Of a stretch of DNA of 64,000 bases, positions 42,327 to 51,459 are shown one piece after another; position 1 is the stretch's first letter, and every line of letters begins with the position of its first letter. The DNA lies in assembly GCF_036662795.1 (NCBI RefSeq), contig NZ_JBAFWZ010000001.1, positions 124,001-188,000 of the forward strand, written 5' to 3'. This stretch comes from Lysinibacillus_B sp036662795 (GTDB lineage Bacteria; Bacillota; Bacilli; Bacillales_A; Planococcaceae). The translations under genes were made by a program, and so were the position numbers. The notes beneath the pieces are model-generated. The model searched no databases. It worked only from the letters and a program-made list of their open reading frames with translations, and had not been told where the DNA came from.

Positions 42327-43514
42327 ATGAGTAAATATAATACGGTCTTTGATGCAATCACACGCCCTTTTGCTTGGCTTGATTATGATGCACTTGATCA
42401 GAATATTGCATTCGTTCAAAATGCATGCGGGAACAAAAAAATTCGTCTTGCTACAAAATCAATTCGGTCAGTTGAAGTACTCCGCTATCTTCACAATAAG
42501 TTATCTAATTGTAGCGGTTTGATGACATTTACAGGAGAAGAAACGATTTATTTAATCGAGCAAGGCTTCGACCATTTATTGATCGGATATCCAATTATGG
42601 AAGAAACCTCAATCCTGACGCTGTTACAATTTGCGAAAGCTGGCTACGATATTACATTTATGGTAGACCATATCGATCAAGTTAACCTTATACAACACCA
42701 TGCTTCACAGCTCGATGTCATTGCACAAGTTTGTATTGATATAAATCTATCAGTAGATTTTAAGTTTATTTATTTTGGAACAAAGCGTTCTCCTTTAGAT
42801 GGTTACGAAAAAATTGCTCAAGTGATACACCATATAATGGCACAGCCTAATGTAGTGGTTCACGGGGTAATGGGCTACGAGGCACAAATAGCTGGATTAG
42901 CAGATAGTAGTCGAAGGAGCACAGGGTGGCTTAAAGAAACGATTAAGGATGGGCTTATTAAGGAGTTAAAGAAGCAATCAATTTTCCATTTGGAGCAGCT
43001 TCGTTTGGAAGCATTGAATTTAATAAAGACGTTAGCCCAGCCAGCTATTATTAACGGTGGTGGTTCTGGAAGTATGCAATATACGGCAAATCAACAGGTG
43101 ACGGAAATTACAGTTGGATCAGCCTTCTATGCGCCAGCTTTATTTGATGGGTATAACGCTTTAGAGCTTCAGCCAGCTGCCGGCTTTGCACTATCGGTTA
43201 CTAGAAAGTTTAGTGAGAATATTGTGGTATGTCACGGTGGAGGATATATCGCCTCAGGTGCACCAAATACGGACCGTTTGCCTCAATTTTTAGAACAACA
43301 AAAGTATGAATATTTGGCAACAGAAGGAGCTGGTGAAGTACAAACGCCAATTAAAATCAAACAAGGTAACGTAGCTTTAGGGGATTCAATTTATTTTCGA
43401 CATGCTAAGGCAGGGGAGCTTTGTGAACGATTTTTAGCGTTACACAGTATTCGAGGCAATGATTATTTAGGACCTATAAAAACGTATAGAGGTGATGGAC
43501 AATGTTTTCTGTGA
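42327..43514 (+). CDS. PLP-dependent alanine racemase-like amino acid deaminase/aldolase
   Basis: The 395-residue fold type III PLP protein has the Lys of LATKSIRSVEVLRYL as the likely PLP Schiff base. The segments VHGVMGYEAQIAGL, NGGGSGSMQYT and EITVGSAFY form the phosphate-binding region. A C-terminal D-serine dehydratase/D-threonine aldolase-like domain begins near VCHGGGYIASG. Such proteins are annotated as amino acid deaminase/aldolase. The pairing with a lactone oxidase gene (13-nt overlap) is recurrent, but its joint pathway is unknown to me. GGAGGTAGG precedes the ATG. Confidence 0.82.
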   Translation: MSKYNTVFDAITRPFAWLDYDALDQNIAFVQNACGNKKIRLATKSIRSVEVLRYLHNKLSNCSGLMTFTGEETIYLIEQGFDHLLIGYPIMEETSILTLLQFAKAGYDITFMVDHIDQVNLIQHHASQLDVIAQVCIDINLSVDFKFIYFGTKRSPLDGYEKIAQVIHHIMAQPNVVVHGVMGYEAQIAGLADSSRRSTGWLKETIKDGLIKELKKQSIFHLEQLRLEALNLIKTLAQPAIINGGGSGSMQYTANQQVTEITVGSAFYAPALFDGYNALELQPAAGFALSVTRKFSENIVVCHGGGYIASGAPNTDRLPQFLEQQKYEYLATEGAGEVQTPIKIKQGNVALGDSIYFRHAKAGELCERFLALHSIRGNDYLGPIKTYRGDGQCFL

Positions 43515-44818
43515 AAAATTGGCGCGATGGTCAAGCCTGGAAGAATTGGTCTGAAAATTATTTATCCTTTCCAAGCTTTTATTCTCCTACAACGGTTGAA
43601 GAGGTTATGGAGATTGTTCAAAAGCATGCTAAAGAGCGAAAAACGATTCGAATTACTGGTGCTGCTCATTCTTTTAGTCCAGTAGCGATGCCGGAAATGT
43701 CGGCAATGTCTCTTCATCATTTACGAGGGTTGATTTCGGTTGATTTAAAAGCTATGGAAGCGACATTTTATGCCGGAACTTATCTATATGAAATAGGTCC
43801 ATTATTAGAGCAGTATGGGCTTGCTCTCATAAATATGGGAGATATTAATGTTCAATCGTTAGCAGGAGTTATTTCAACTGGTACTCACGGAACGGGCATT
43901 AAGCTTGGCTCTTTTTCATCGATGGTTACGAAGTGGGGTTTTGTAAATGGAACAGGTGAGTATATAGAACATAGCAGGGGAGCCAATCCGCTTTCAGAAG
44001 CCTTACATGTTTCATTAGGACTACTGGGTGTTTTAGTCACAGTAACGATAAAGGTAATCCCTATTTATAGTTTACAATATGAATCAACTTCACAAAATAT
44101 TAATACGGCTCTCTTAACTTTCCAAAGGGATATTCGTGCAAATAGACATTTAGAGTGGTATTACTTTCCAGGATCAGAAACTATTCAAGTTAAAAAAATG
44201 AACAATGTAGACTCTCAAAAAGCGAGTTCTATTCAAAGATCAATTGAAGGTATGAAGCTACAAGTTGTTGAAAATGGTCTGTTTTATATGGCCTCAAAAC
44301 TATGCCAATGGCGACCGTCAATGAGCAGTACCGTTAGTAAAATTTCCTCCAAATTAGTATCACAAGGAGAAAGAACGGATATTTACTACAATATTTTTCC
44401 CTCACCACGCCATGTTAAGTTTGTCGAAATGGAGTATGCAATTCCTTTGAAGTATTTTGAATCCTGTATGGAAGAAATACATCATGCGTTTAAAAGTGAG
44501 AAATTTCAAGTGCATTTCCCGATTGAATGTCGAACTACAGCCGGTGAATCAGGCTATTTAAGTCCAACGCAAGGTGAGGAAAGTGCATTTATCGCATTTC
44601 ATATGTTTAAAGGGATGGATGAAACAGCCTATTTTAATTGGGCACGATCGTTGATGAGAAAATGTAATGGTAGACCACATTGGGGGAAAATGAATGACTA
44701 TTGCGCTGAAACAATCGAAAGTTATTACCCAAAAAATAAACAATTCAATTTTATTCGGATGCAGCATGACCCTCATAACATTTTTATGACATCATATTTT
44801 AGTAAAATTTTCCCTTAA
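43502..44818 (+). CDS. FAD-linked sugar-lactone oxidase (D-arabinono-1,4-lactone oxidase family)
   Basis: The 438-residue flavoprotein has an N-terminal PP-loop FAD-binding domain (RITGAAHSFSPVAMPE, then GVISTGTHGTGIKLGS) and a C-terminal ALO domain (WGKMNDYCAETIE and FNFIRMQHDPHNIFM at the end). Family members oxidise aldono-1,4-lactones or alditols, passing electrons to O2. No signal peptide is seen. Translation overlaps the PLP protein gene by 13 nt, so the two are coupled. The true substrate is unknown. Confidence 0.85.
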   Translation: MFSVKNWRDGQAWKNWSENYLSFPSFYSPTTVEEVMEIVQKHAKERKTIRITGAAHSFSPVAMPEMSAMSLHHLRGLISVDLKAMEATFYAGTYLYEIGPLLEQYGLALINMGDINVQSLAGVISTGTHGTGIKLGSFSSMVTKWGFVNGTGEYIEHSRGANPLSEALHVSLGLLGVLVTVTIKVIPIYSLQYESTSQNINTALLTFQRDIRANRHLEWYYFPGSETIQVKKMNNVDSQKASSIQRSIEGMKLQVVENGLFYMASKLCQWRPSMSSTVSKISSKLVSQGERTDIYYNIFPSPRHVKFVEMEYAIPLKYFESCMEEIHHAFKSEKFQVHFPIECRTTAGESGYLSPTQGEESAFIAFHMFKGMDETAYFNWARSLMRKCNGRPHWGKMNDYCAETIESYYPKNKQFNFIRMQHDPHNIFMTSYFSKIFP

Positions 44819-44863
44819 AATCAGCGTTATTTTTATATTTAAAAGTATCATAGCGCAAAAATG

Positions 44864-44878
44864 AATTTTGTTGAAATT
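44864..44878 (+). promoter_or_regulatory. Weak candidate CodY box upstream of ilvE
   Basis: AATTTTGTTGAAATT matches 12 of 15 positions of the CodY consensus AATTTTCNGAAAATT counting N as a match. It lies about 110 bp upstream of the ilvE promoter. AT-rich DNA produces such matches by chance, so this is tentative. Confidence 0.25.
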
Positions 44879-44983
44879 TCGAAATATTTAACCGAAACAG
44901 CGAAAATACAACAATAAGAACTATGAAAGCGTTTACGAAAATATCTATTATTTTAAATTGTTAAAATAATTAGAAAAATAGTG

Positions 44984-45013
44984 TTGACGGACCTTACATT
45001 TTCGTACTATGAT
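44984..45013 (+). promoter_or_regulatory. Sigma-A promoter of the ilv-leu cluster
   Basis: TTGACG (44984-44989) and TATGAT (45008-45013) are separated by 18 bp. The short leader contains a small hairpin, GTTCGT with ACGAAC (about 45030-45049), but no T-box before ilvE. Confidence 0.65.
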
Positions 45014-45082
45014 AGCAACAATTTAATACGTTCGTTTCACTACACGAACATAATTATGTAACAAAAGAAAGAAGTGAAATTG

Positions 45083-45961
45083 ATGGGTGAACAACTAATT
45101 TTTCTGAATGGTGATTTTGTAACAAAAGAGAATGCCGTTGTATCTGTTTATGATCATGGTTTCTTATATGGTGATGGCGTATTTGAAGGTATACGTGCTT
45201 ATAACGGAAACGTATTTCGTTTAAAGGAGCATTTGATTCGTTTATATGAATCTGCCAAATCGATTTTGTTGGACATCCCTTACTCTTTAGAAGAGATGAC
45301 CGATATTGTTACAGAAACTTTACGTAGAAATGAACTGAGTAGTGGTTATATTCGATTAGTTGTATCTCGTGGTAAAGGGAATTTAGGATTAGACCCACGA
45401 AATTGTACTTCGCCTAGCGTCGTCTGTATCGCTGAAGAGTTAGCCCTATTTCCTAAAGAGCTTTATGAAACAGGTGTAGAGATTATTACCGCATCTAGTC
45501 GACGAAGCCGTTCTGACGTTTTAAGCCCAAAAACAAAATCTCTTAATTATTTAAATAATATTTTAGTAAAAATCGAGGCAAATCTTGCGGGAGTACCTGA
45601 GGCATTAATGTTAAATGACCAAGGCTATGTAGCAGAAGGTTCTGGAGATAACATTTTTATTATAAAAGGTGATCAGTTAATAACGCCACCCGGTTATGTC
45701 GGTGCTCTTGAGGGAATTACTCGTAATGCAATTATGGATGTAGCAAAGCAAAAGGGCTATAAAGTAAAAGAAGATGTATTTACACGCCACGATGTGTATG
45801 TTGCAGATGAAGTATTTTTAACCGGCACTGCCGCAGAAGTAATTGCCGTTGTAAAAGTTGATGGTCGCGAAATTGGCAACGGAAAGCCAGGACCAATTAC
45901 AAATAATATTTTAACTGGATTCCAAGAAATTGTAGAATTAGAAGGCACAAAATATTTATAG
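45083..45961 (+). CDS. ilvE: Branched-chain amino acid aminotransferase
   Basis: The 292-residue fold type IV PLP aminotransferase shows YDHGFLYGDGVFEGIRAYNG at the start. The PLP Lys lies in SPKTKSLNYLNNI, followed by EALMLNDQGYVAEGSGDNIF and FLTGTAAEVIAV. It catalyses the last step of valine, leucine and isoleucine synthesis. It is the first gene of the cluster, 25 bp ahead of ilvD. ATG 45083 gives the family N-terminus; the GTG at 45074 is less likely. Confidence 0.93.
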   Translation: MGEQLIFLNGDFVTKENAVVSVYDHGFLYGDGVFEGIRAYNGNVFRLKEHLIRLYESAKSILLDIPYSLEEMTDIVTETLRRNELSSGYIRLVVSRGKGNLGLDPRNCTSPSVVCIAEELALFPKELYETGVEIITASSRRSRSDVLSPKTKSLNYLNNILVKIEANLAGVPEALMLNDQGYVAEGSGDNIFIIKGDQLITPPGYVGALEGITRNAIMDVAKQKGYKVKEDVFTRHDVYVADEVFLTGTAAEVIAVVKVDGREIGNGKPGPITNNILTGFQEIVELEGTKYL

Positions 45962-45986
45962 AAATTACACTTGAGGGGCGTTCTAA

Positions 45987-47657
45987 ATGAGAAGTGATAT
46001 GATTAAGCTAGGGGTAGACCGTGCTCCTCATCGTAGTCTTTTATATGCTACGGGAAAAGTAAAAGCAAGAGATTTAGATAAGCCTTTTATTGGTGTATGT
46101 AACTCTTATATTGATATTATTCCAGGACATGTACATTTACGCCAATTCGCGGATGTTGTTAAGGAAGCGATAATCGAAGCAGGCGGTATTCCATTCGAGT
46201 TCAATACAATTGGTGTTGACGATGGAATTGCAATGGGACATATCGGGATGCGCTATTCATTACCATCTCGTGAAATTATTGCCGATGCCGCAGAAACAGT
46301 GATTAATGCACACTGGCTTGATGGCGTATTTTACATACCAAACTGCGATAAAATTACACCAGGTATGTTAATGGCGGCTGTGCGAACGAATGTGCCATCT
46401 GTGTTTGTATCAGGTGGACCAATGGAAGCGGGAACATCCTCTAGTGGGAAACAACTTTCATTAACGAGCGTATTTGAGGGTGTAGGCGCGCTTAAATCCG
46501 GTAAAATGACTGAAGAAGAGCTATTAGATATTGAAAATAATGCATGCCCTACTTGTGGATCTTGTTCAGGAATGTTCACGGCAAATTCGATGAACTGTTT
46601 AATGGAAATGCTTGGAGTAGCCTTGCCAGGGAACGGAACAATCGTTGCAACAAGTGACGAGCGTCACAGACTAATTAAAGAGGCAGCCCAGCACTTAGTA
46701 CGTATGGTTAAAGAGGATATTAAGCCTCGTGATATCATTACAAAAGAAGCGATTGATGATGCTTTTGCTCTAGATATGGCGATGGGTGGATCTACAAATA
46801 CAGTGTTACACACATTAGCTATTGCAAATGAAGCTGAAATCGAGTATAACATTGAAGATATAAACAAAGTTGCCGAGCGTGTTCCTTACTTAGCAAAAAT
46901 TATGCCTGCTTCAGATATCTCTATGGATGATATTGAAAAGGCAGGTGGCGTCAGTGCCATCATCAATGAATTAACAAAAATCCCTGGTGCAATTCATCCA
47001 GACCGTCAAACTATTGCGGGTGTTACAATGGGTGAACTTGTAAAGGATTATCATATTTCAAATGATCAAGTTATTCGTACTAAGGATAATCCGTATTCAC
47101 CAGTGGGTGGTTTATCAGTATTATTCGGTAATATAGCTCCAGAAGGCTCTGTTATTAAAGTCGGAGCTGTAGACCCATCAATAAAGGTATTCTCTGGAGA
47201 GGCGATTGTTTTTGAATCACAGGAAGAGGCTCAAACTGCTATCGATAACGGTGAGGTTCGAGAAGGGCATGTTGTCGTCATTCGCTATGAAGGTCCTAAA
47301 GGTGGTCCTGGAATGCCAGAAATGCTTGCACCAACGTCTGCTATTCAAGGACGTGGCTTAGGAACAAAGGTTGCTTTAATTACTGACGGACGTTTCTCAG
47401 GTGCTTCTCGTGGAATTTCAATCGGTCATATTTCTCCTGAGGCTGCTGAAGGCGGACCAATTGCCTTAGTACAAAATGGAGATACAATTACGATTGATTT
47501 ACCGAATAGAACGATCCAACTTGAAGTTTCGGAAGAGGTCCTTCAAGAACGTCGTCAAAATTTAACACCATTCCAACCAAAAATTAAACGCGGCTGGTTA
47601 GCTCGTTACTCAAAGTTAGTGACAAATGCTTCCCAGGGCGGTATTATGAAAATATAA
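45987..47657 (+). CDS. ilvD: Dihydroxy-acid dehydratase
   Basis: The 556-residue Fe-S dehydratase has the expected cluster cysteines: Cys in IPNCDKITPGM and in CPTCGSCSGMFTANSMN, plus the conserved KGGPGMPEM and DGRFSGASRG. It converts 2,3-dihydroxy-isovalerate and -methylvalerate to the 2-oxo acids. GAGGGGC precedes ATG 45987. A 450-bp T-box leader separates it from ilvB, so it is expressed from the ilvE promoter rather than the T-box unit. Confidence 0.95.
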   Translation: MRSDMIKLGVDRAPHRSLLYATGKVKARDLDKPFIGVCNSYIDIIPGHVHLRQFADVVKEAIIEAGGIPFEFNTIGVDDGIAMGHIGMRYSLPSREIIADAAETVINAHWLDGVFYIPNCDKITPGMLMAAVRTNVPSVFVSGGPMEAGTSSSGKQLSLTSVFEGVGALKSGKMTEEELLDIENNACPTCGSCSGMFTANSMNCLMEMLGVALPGNGTIVATSDERHRLIKEAAQHLVRMVKEDIKPRDIITKEAIDDAFALDMAMGGSTNTVLHTLAIANEAEIEYNIEDINKVAERVPYLAKIMPASDISMDDIEKAGGVSAIINELTKIPGAIHPDRQTIAGVTMGELVKDYHISNDQVIRTKDNPYSPVGGLSVLFGNIAPEGSVIKVGAVDPSIKVFSGEAIVFESQEEAQTAIDNGEVREGHVVVIRYEGPKGGPGMPEMLAPTSAIQGRGLGTKVALITDGRFSGASRGISIGHISPEAAEGGPIALVQNGDTITIDLPNRTIQLEVSEEVLQERRQNLTPFQPKIKRGWLARYSKLVTNASQGGIMKI

Positions 47658-47670
47658 TATTTATCAAAAC

Positions 47671-48010
47671 GTTGATGAGGTTAAAGGTGCTAGAGATTTG
47701 TATCTACCAGAGAGCCGGTGTTGCTGGAAGCCGGCGATACAACTAGTTCCGACATCCCCTCGGAGTGAGCTGTTAAACGCATTTGCCATTAGATAGCTCC
47801 GGGCATATTCGAAGTGCTCGTTATTAATGAATAGTGTGTCTTCTTTAGTTGCACATCGAATTTTCTGATTCTTTAAAACATTCGATGAAAGTAGACTTAT
47901 ATCACTATTCACGAGGTAGCTAAAATGCTATGAATAAGGGTGGTACCATGGAAAGTCTTTTTCATCCCTACGTAAAGGTTTTATTTTGCGTGCGGAGAAA
48001 AGGGCTTTTT
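47671..48010 (+). promoter_or_regulatory. T-box riboswitch leader before ilvB
   Basis: The Stem I distal motif AGAGAGCCGG...GCCGGC (47710-47735) sits in a TTGTATC/GATACAA helix. The canonical T-box AAGGGTGGTACC lies at 47936-47947. The antiterminator can pair AGGG with CATCCCT (47964-47969). The competing terminator uses the same CCCT, through ACGTAAA (47970-47976) with TTTGCGT (47985-47991), to AGGG (48001-48004), followed by CTTTTT. The specifier is best read as ATC (47754-47756, isoleucine), in GACATCCCCTCGGAG. A leucine CTC reading two bases later is less consistent with the spacing to GGAG. Uncharged tRNA should allow ilvBHC-leuABCD transcription. Confidence 0.9.
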
Positions 48011-48110
48011 ATTTGCATATAAATCGATAATTTAGCAAAAGAACTCGTATGTTTCAGTAGATTTTTAAGTAGCATGAGTTTTATTAAGTAAAGTAGGGAG
48101 GAGTAAAAAA

Positions 48111-49859
48111 ATGTCTGCAAATGCAAAAGTATTACAAGAGCAAGTGACAGAACAACAAGAAGTGAAAAAGCCGAAAGATGGTGCGGATATATTAATTCAA
48201 GCACTACATGATCAAGGCGTTGATATAATTTTTGGTTATCCAGGTGGAGCTGTATTACAAATTTATGATGCGATGTACCGTAATCCAATCAGACATATTT
48301 TAACACGTCATGAACAAGGTGCAATCCACGCTGCTGAAGGTTATGCTCGTGTTTCCAATAAACCAGGTGTTGTAATTGCAACAAGTGGTCCTGGAGCTAC
48401 GAACTTAGTAACAGGAATTGCGGATGCTATGATTGACTCGATTCCACTTGTTGTTTTCACAGGTCAGGTTGCTACATCGGTAATTGGTACAGACGCTTTC
48501 CAAGAAGCAGATATTATGGGGATTACCACACCAATTACTAAGCATAATTATCAAGTGCAGGATGTAAAGGATATTCCTCGAATTGTTAAAGAGGCTTTCC
48601 ATATTGCTAATACAGGCCGTAAAGGACCGGTATTAATTGATTTCCCTAAAAATGTATCGATGACAATATTCGGGGATGGCGATATGCCAGAAACACCCGA
48701 AGAAATTTATTTACCAGGTTATCAGCCAACTTATAAACCGAACTACTTACAAATTCAAAAGGCAATTCAAGCAATTAGCTTAGCGAAAAAGCCATTAGTG
48801 TTAGCTGGTGCAGGTGTGCTATTCTCAGATGCATATAAAGAATTATCTGAATTTGTAGAAAAGTACAAATTACCTGTCGTTAACACATTGCTTGGATTAG
48901 GTAGTATACATGGTGATCACGAGCTATTCTTTGGAATGGCGGGCATGCATGGTACTGTGACAGCAAATGATGCGATTACAAAATGTGACTTATTAATTAA
49001 TATTGGGGCACGCTTTGATGATCGTTTAACAGGTAATCTTGCAACGTTTGCACCAAATGCAACAATCATCCATATTGATATTGATCCAGCTGAAATCGGT
49101 AAAAATGTACCAACAGATATTCCAATCGTAGCAGATGCGAAAGAAGCGTTGAAAGCTCTTCTAAAAAAAGAATTTGAAGCTCCTGATACAGAAGCATGGT
49201 TAGAGTTTTTAAATAATAATGCGAAAGAGTTTCCATTATGGTATGACGAGGACCATGCTGAAATCATGCCACAACAAGCGATGGAAGCCGTTCATAAAAT
49301 TACTGGTGGAGATGCTATTGTTACAACAGATGTTGGGCAGCATCAAATGTATGCAGCACAGTACTACCGCTTAAATAACCCACATAATTGGGTAACGTCT
49401 GGTGGACTTGGTACGATGGGCTTCGGATTCCCAGCGGCAATCGGAGCACAATTTGCGAAACCAGAGAAAAAAGTCATTTCTATTTGTGGTGATGCAGGAT
49501 TCCAAATGACTGCGCAAGAGCTTTCTTTACTACAGGAATTCAATTTACCAGTTAAAATCATCATTATTAATAATAGCTGCTTAGGAATGGTTCGCCAATG
49601 GCAAGAAACATTCTATGAAGAACGCTATTCGCAAAGTTTAATGCCAATTCAGCCTGACTTTGTCAAGCTTGCAGATGCATATGACATTAAAGGATATCGG
49701 ATTGAAAAATTAGAAGACATGGAGACAACATTAGCAGAGGCAATTAACAGTGATGAGCCTGTGTTAATCGACCTTCGTGTAAAGCAACAGTCAAGCGTTT
49801 ACCCAATGGTAGCGCCAGGTAAAGGATTACATGAAATGATCGGGGTGAAAAAGCTGTGA
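48111..49859 (+). CDS. ilvB: Acetolactate synthase large subunit
   Basis: The 582-residue ThDP enzyme has the N-terminal catalytic Glu in RHEQGAIHAAEGYAR, the FAD-region GARFDDRLTGN, and the ThDP motif GDAGFQMTAQELS through NNSCLGMVRQWQ. It condenses pyruvate with pyruvate or 2-oxobutyrate. A 30-residue N-terminal tail precedes the core, as in other Bacillales. GGAGGAG precedes the ATG. It is the first gene under the T-box and overlaps ilvH by 4 nt. Confidence 0.95.
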   Translation: MSANAKVLQEQVTEQQEVKKPKDGADILIQALHDQGVDIIFGYPGGAVLQIYDAMYRNPIRHILTRHEQGAIHAAEGYARVSNKPGVVIATSGPGATNLVTGIADAMIDSIPLVVFTGQVATSVIGTDAFQEADIMGITTPITKHNYQVQDVKDIPRIVKEAFHIANTGRKGPVLIDFPKNVSMTIFGDGDMPETPEEIYLPGYQPTYKPNYLQIQKAIQAISLAKKPLVLAGAGVLFSDAYKELSEFVEKYKLPVVNTLLGLGSIHGDHELFFGMAGMHGTVTANDAITKCDLLINIGARFDDRLTGNLATFAPNATIIHIDIDPAEIGKNVPTDIPIVADAKEALKALLKKEFEAPDTEAWLEFLNNNAKEFPLWYDEDHAEIMPQQAMEAVHKITGGDAIVTTDVGQHQMYAAQYYRLNNPHNWVTSGGLGTMGFGFPAAIGAQFAKPEKKVISICGDAGFQMTAQELSLLQEFNLPVKIIIINNSCLGMVRQWQETFYEERYSQSLMPIQPDFVKLADAYDIKGYRIEKLEDMETTLAEAINSDEPVLIDLRVKQQSSVYPMVAPGKGLHEMIGVKKL

Positions 49860-50371
49860 AACGCGTAATTACCGTAATTGTTATTAATCAAAGTGGAGTA
49901 TTAAATCGCGTAACAGGTCTTTTAATGAAGCGTCAATTTAATATTGAATCAATTACAGTTGGTCATACAGAGCAACCGAACTTCTCCAAAATGACGTTTG
50001 TCGTTCATGTAGAGGATGAAAATAAAATTGAGCAATTAATTAAGCAACTATCCAAGCAAATTGATGTACTAAAAGTTAACGATATTACAGATAAATCTAT
50101 CGTACTTCGTGAGCTTGCTTTAGTTAAGGTGATTTCACCACCGAACTTACGCTTAGAAATGAACTCAATTGTTGAGCCGTTCCGTCCACAAATCATTGAT
50201 ACTGCTAAAAATGTTGTAACGTATCAGGTTGTCGGTCATCCGGAAAAAATCGATGCTTTTATCGAGCTAATCCGTCCTTACGGGATTAAAGAATTAACAC
50301 GTACTGGTGCAACTGCATCGGTGCGAGAGGCACAAAAAACAGATCAACCGCAGCTATCTATTTTGAAATAA
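49856..50371 (+). CDS. ilvH: Acetolactate synthase regulatory small subunit
   Basis: The 171-residue protein has an N-terminal ACT domain (VIVINQSGVLNRVTGLLMKR, NIESITVGHTE), which binds valine for feedback inhibition, and a C-terminal ALS_ss_C domain (RELALVKVISPP..). It activates IlvB. The GTG start overlaps the ilvB stop (GTGA). Confidence 0.94.
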   Translation: MKRVITVIVINQSGVLNRVTGLLMKRQFNIESITVGHTEQPNFSKMTFVVHVEDENKIEQLIKQLSKQIDVLKVNDITDKSIVLRELALVKVISPPNLRLEMNSIVEPFRPQIIDTAKNVVTYQVVGHPEKIDAFIELIRPYGIKELTRTGATASVREAQKTDQPQLSILK

Positions 50372-50391
50372 CAAAATAGTTTGCATATAAA

Positions 50392-50413
50392 ACGAGCGGC
50401 AGAAGCCGCTCGT
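50392..50413 (+). other. Perfect intercistronic hairpin between ilvH and ilvC
   Basis: ACGAGCGGC (50392-50400), loop AGAA, GCCGCTCGT (50405-50413). No T-tract follows, so it is more likely an mRNA processing or stability element than a terminator. Confidence 0.6.
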
Positions 50414-50445
50414 CAATTAAACAAATTACTTAGGAGGCTATTCTA

Positions 50446-51459
50446 ATGGCACAAATGTATTATGAAAATCAAATCAACGATGAAGTACTAAAAGGGAAGA
50501 AAATCGCAATTATCGGTTACGGTTCACAAGGTCATGCGCATGCATTAAACCTTAAAGAATCTGGCTTTGATGTAGTAGTAGGTATCCGTCCAGGTAAATC
50601 TTACGATGCAGCAAAAGCTGATGGTCTAGAAGTAATGACAGTAGCGGAAGCAGCTCAAGCAGCAGATGTTATTCAAATTTTACTTCCAGACGAGCGTCAA
50701 AAAGCAGTTTACGAGGCTGAAATTGCACCACATTTAACTGAAGGTAAAGCGTTAATGTTTGCACATGGATTTAACGTTCATTTCGGTCAAATTACACCTC
50801 CAGAAAACGTAGACGTATTCTTAGTTGCACCAAAAGGTCCTGGTCACCTAGTTCGTCGTCAATTCCAGGAAGGTGCTGGTGTACCTGGTTTATTCGCTAT
50901 TCATCAAGATGCAACTGGCGGAGCACGTGATTTAGCATTAGCTTATGGTAAAGGTATCGGTTCTGCACGTGGTGGATTACTAGAAACAACATTCGCTGAA
51001 GAAACAGTAACTGACTTATTCGGTGAGCAAGCCGTACTTTGCGGTGGTGCAACTGCATTAGTTAAAGCAGGCTTCGAAACTTTAGTAGAAGCTGGCTACC
51101 AACCAGAGCTAGCATACTTCGAAACATTACACGAGCTTAAGTTAATCGTAGACTTAATGTTCGAGGGTGGTATGGAAACAATGCGCTATTCAGTATCAGA
51201 TACAGCAGAGTGGGGCGACTATGTAACAGGTCCACGTATCGTAACTGATTCTGTAAAAGCAAGCATGAAAGAAGTATTAACAGACATTCAAAACGGTACA
51301 TTCGCTAAAGATTGGATCAAAGAAAACGAAACAGGTCGTCCTCGTTATACTAAATACAAAGAAGATGGTGCAAACCACCAAATCGAGGAAGTTGGTCGCA
51401 AACTTCGTGTAATGATGCCATTCATCAATGAAGGTAAAGAGAAGGTAGTGGTGAAATAG
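50446..51459 (+). CDS. ilvC: Ketol-acid reductoisomerase
   Basis: The 337-residue class I KARI has the NADPH motif GYGSQGHAHALNLKESG, VFLVAPKGPGHLVRR, the Mg2+ ligands in ETTFAEETVTDLFGEQAVLCG, and the C-terminal FETLHELKLIVDLMFEGG. It converts acetolactate and acetohydroxybutyrate to the dihydroxy acids. Its codon use appears more biased to frequent codons than its neighbours, suggesting high expression. AGGAGG precedes the ATG. Confidence 0.96.
   Translation: MAQMYYENQINDEVLKGKKIAIIGYGSQGHAHALNLKESGFDVVVGIRPGKSYDAAKADGLEVMTVAEAAQAADVIQILLPDERQKAVYEAEIAPHLTEGKALMFAHGFNVHFGQITPPENVDVFLVAPKGPGHLVRRQFQEGAGVPGLFAIHQDATGGARDLALAYGKGIGSARGGLLETTFAEETVTDLFGEQAVLCGGATALVKAGFETLVEAGYQPELAYFETLHELKLIVDLMFEGGMETMRYSVSDTAEWGDYVTGPRIVTDSVKASMKEVLTDIQNGTFAKDWIKENETGRPRYTKYKEDGANHQIEEVGRKLRVMMPFINEGKEKVVVK

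Noticed and set aside
44864..44950. Multiple CodY boxes before ilvE
   Set aside because: Several AT-rich 15-mers resemble the consensus, but only one reaches 12 of 15. Chance matches are frequent in this composition.
47664..47912. 82-codon minus-strand frame between ilvD and ilvB
   Set aside because: It coincides with the T-box Stem I region, whose structure explains the sequence.
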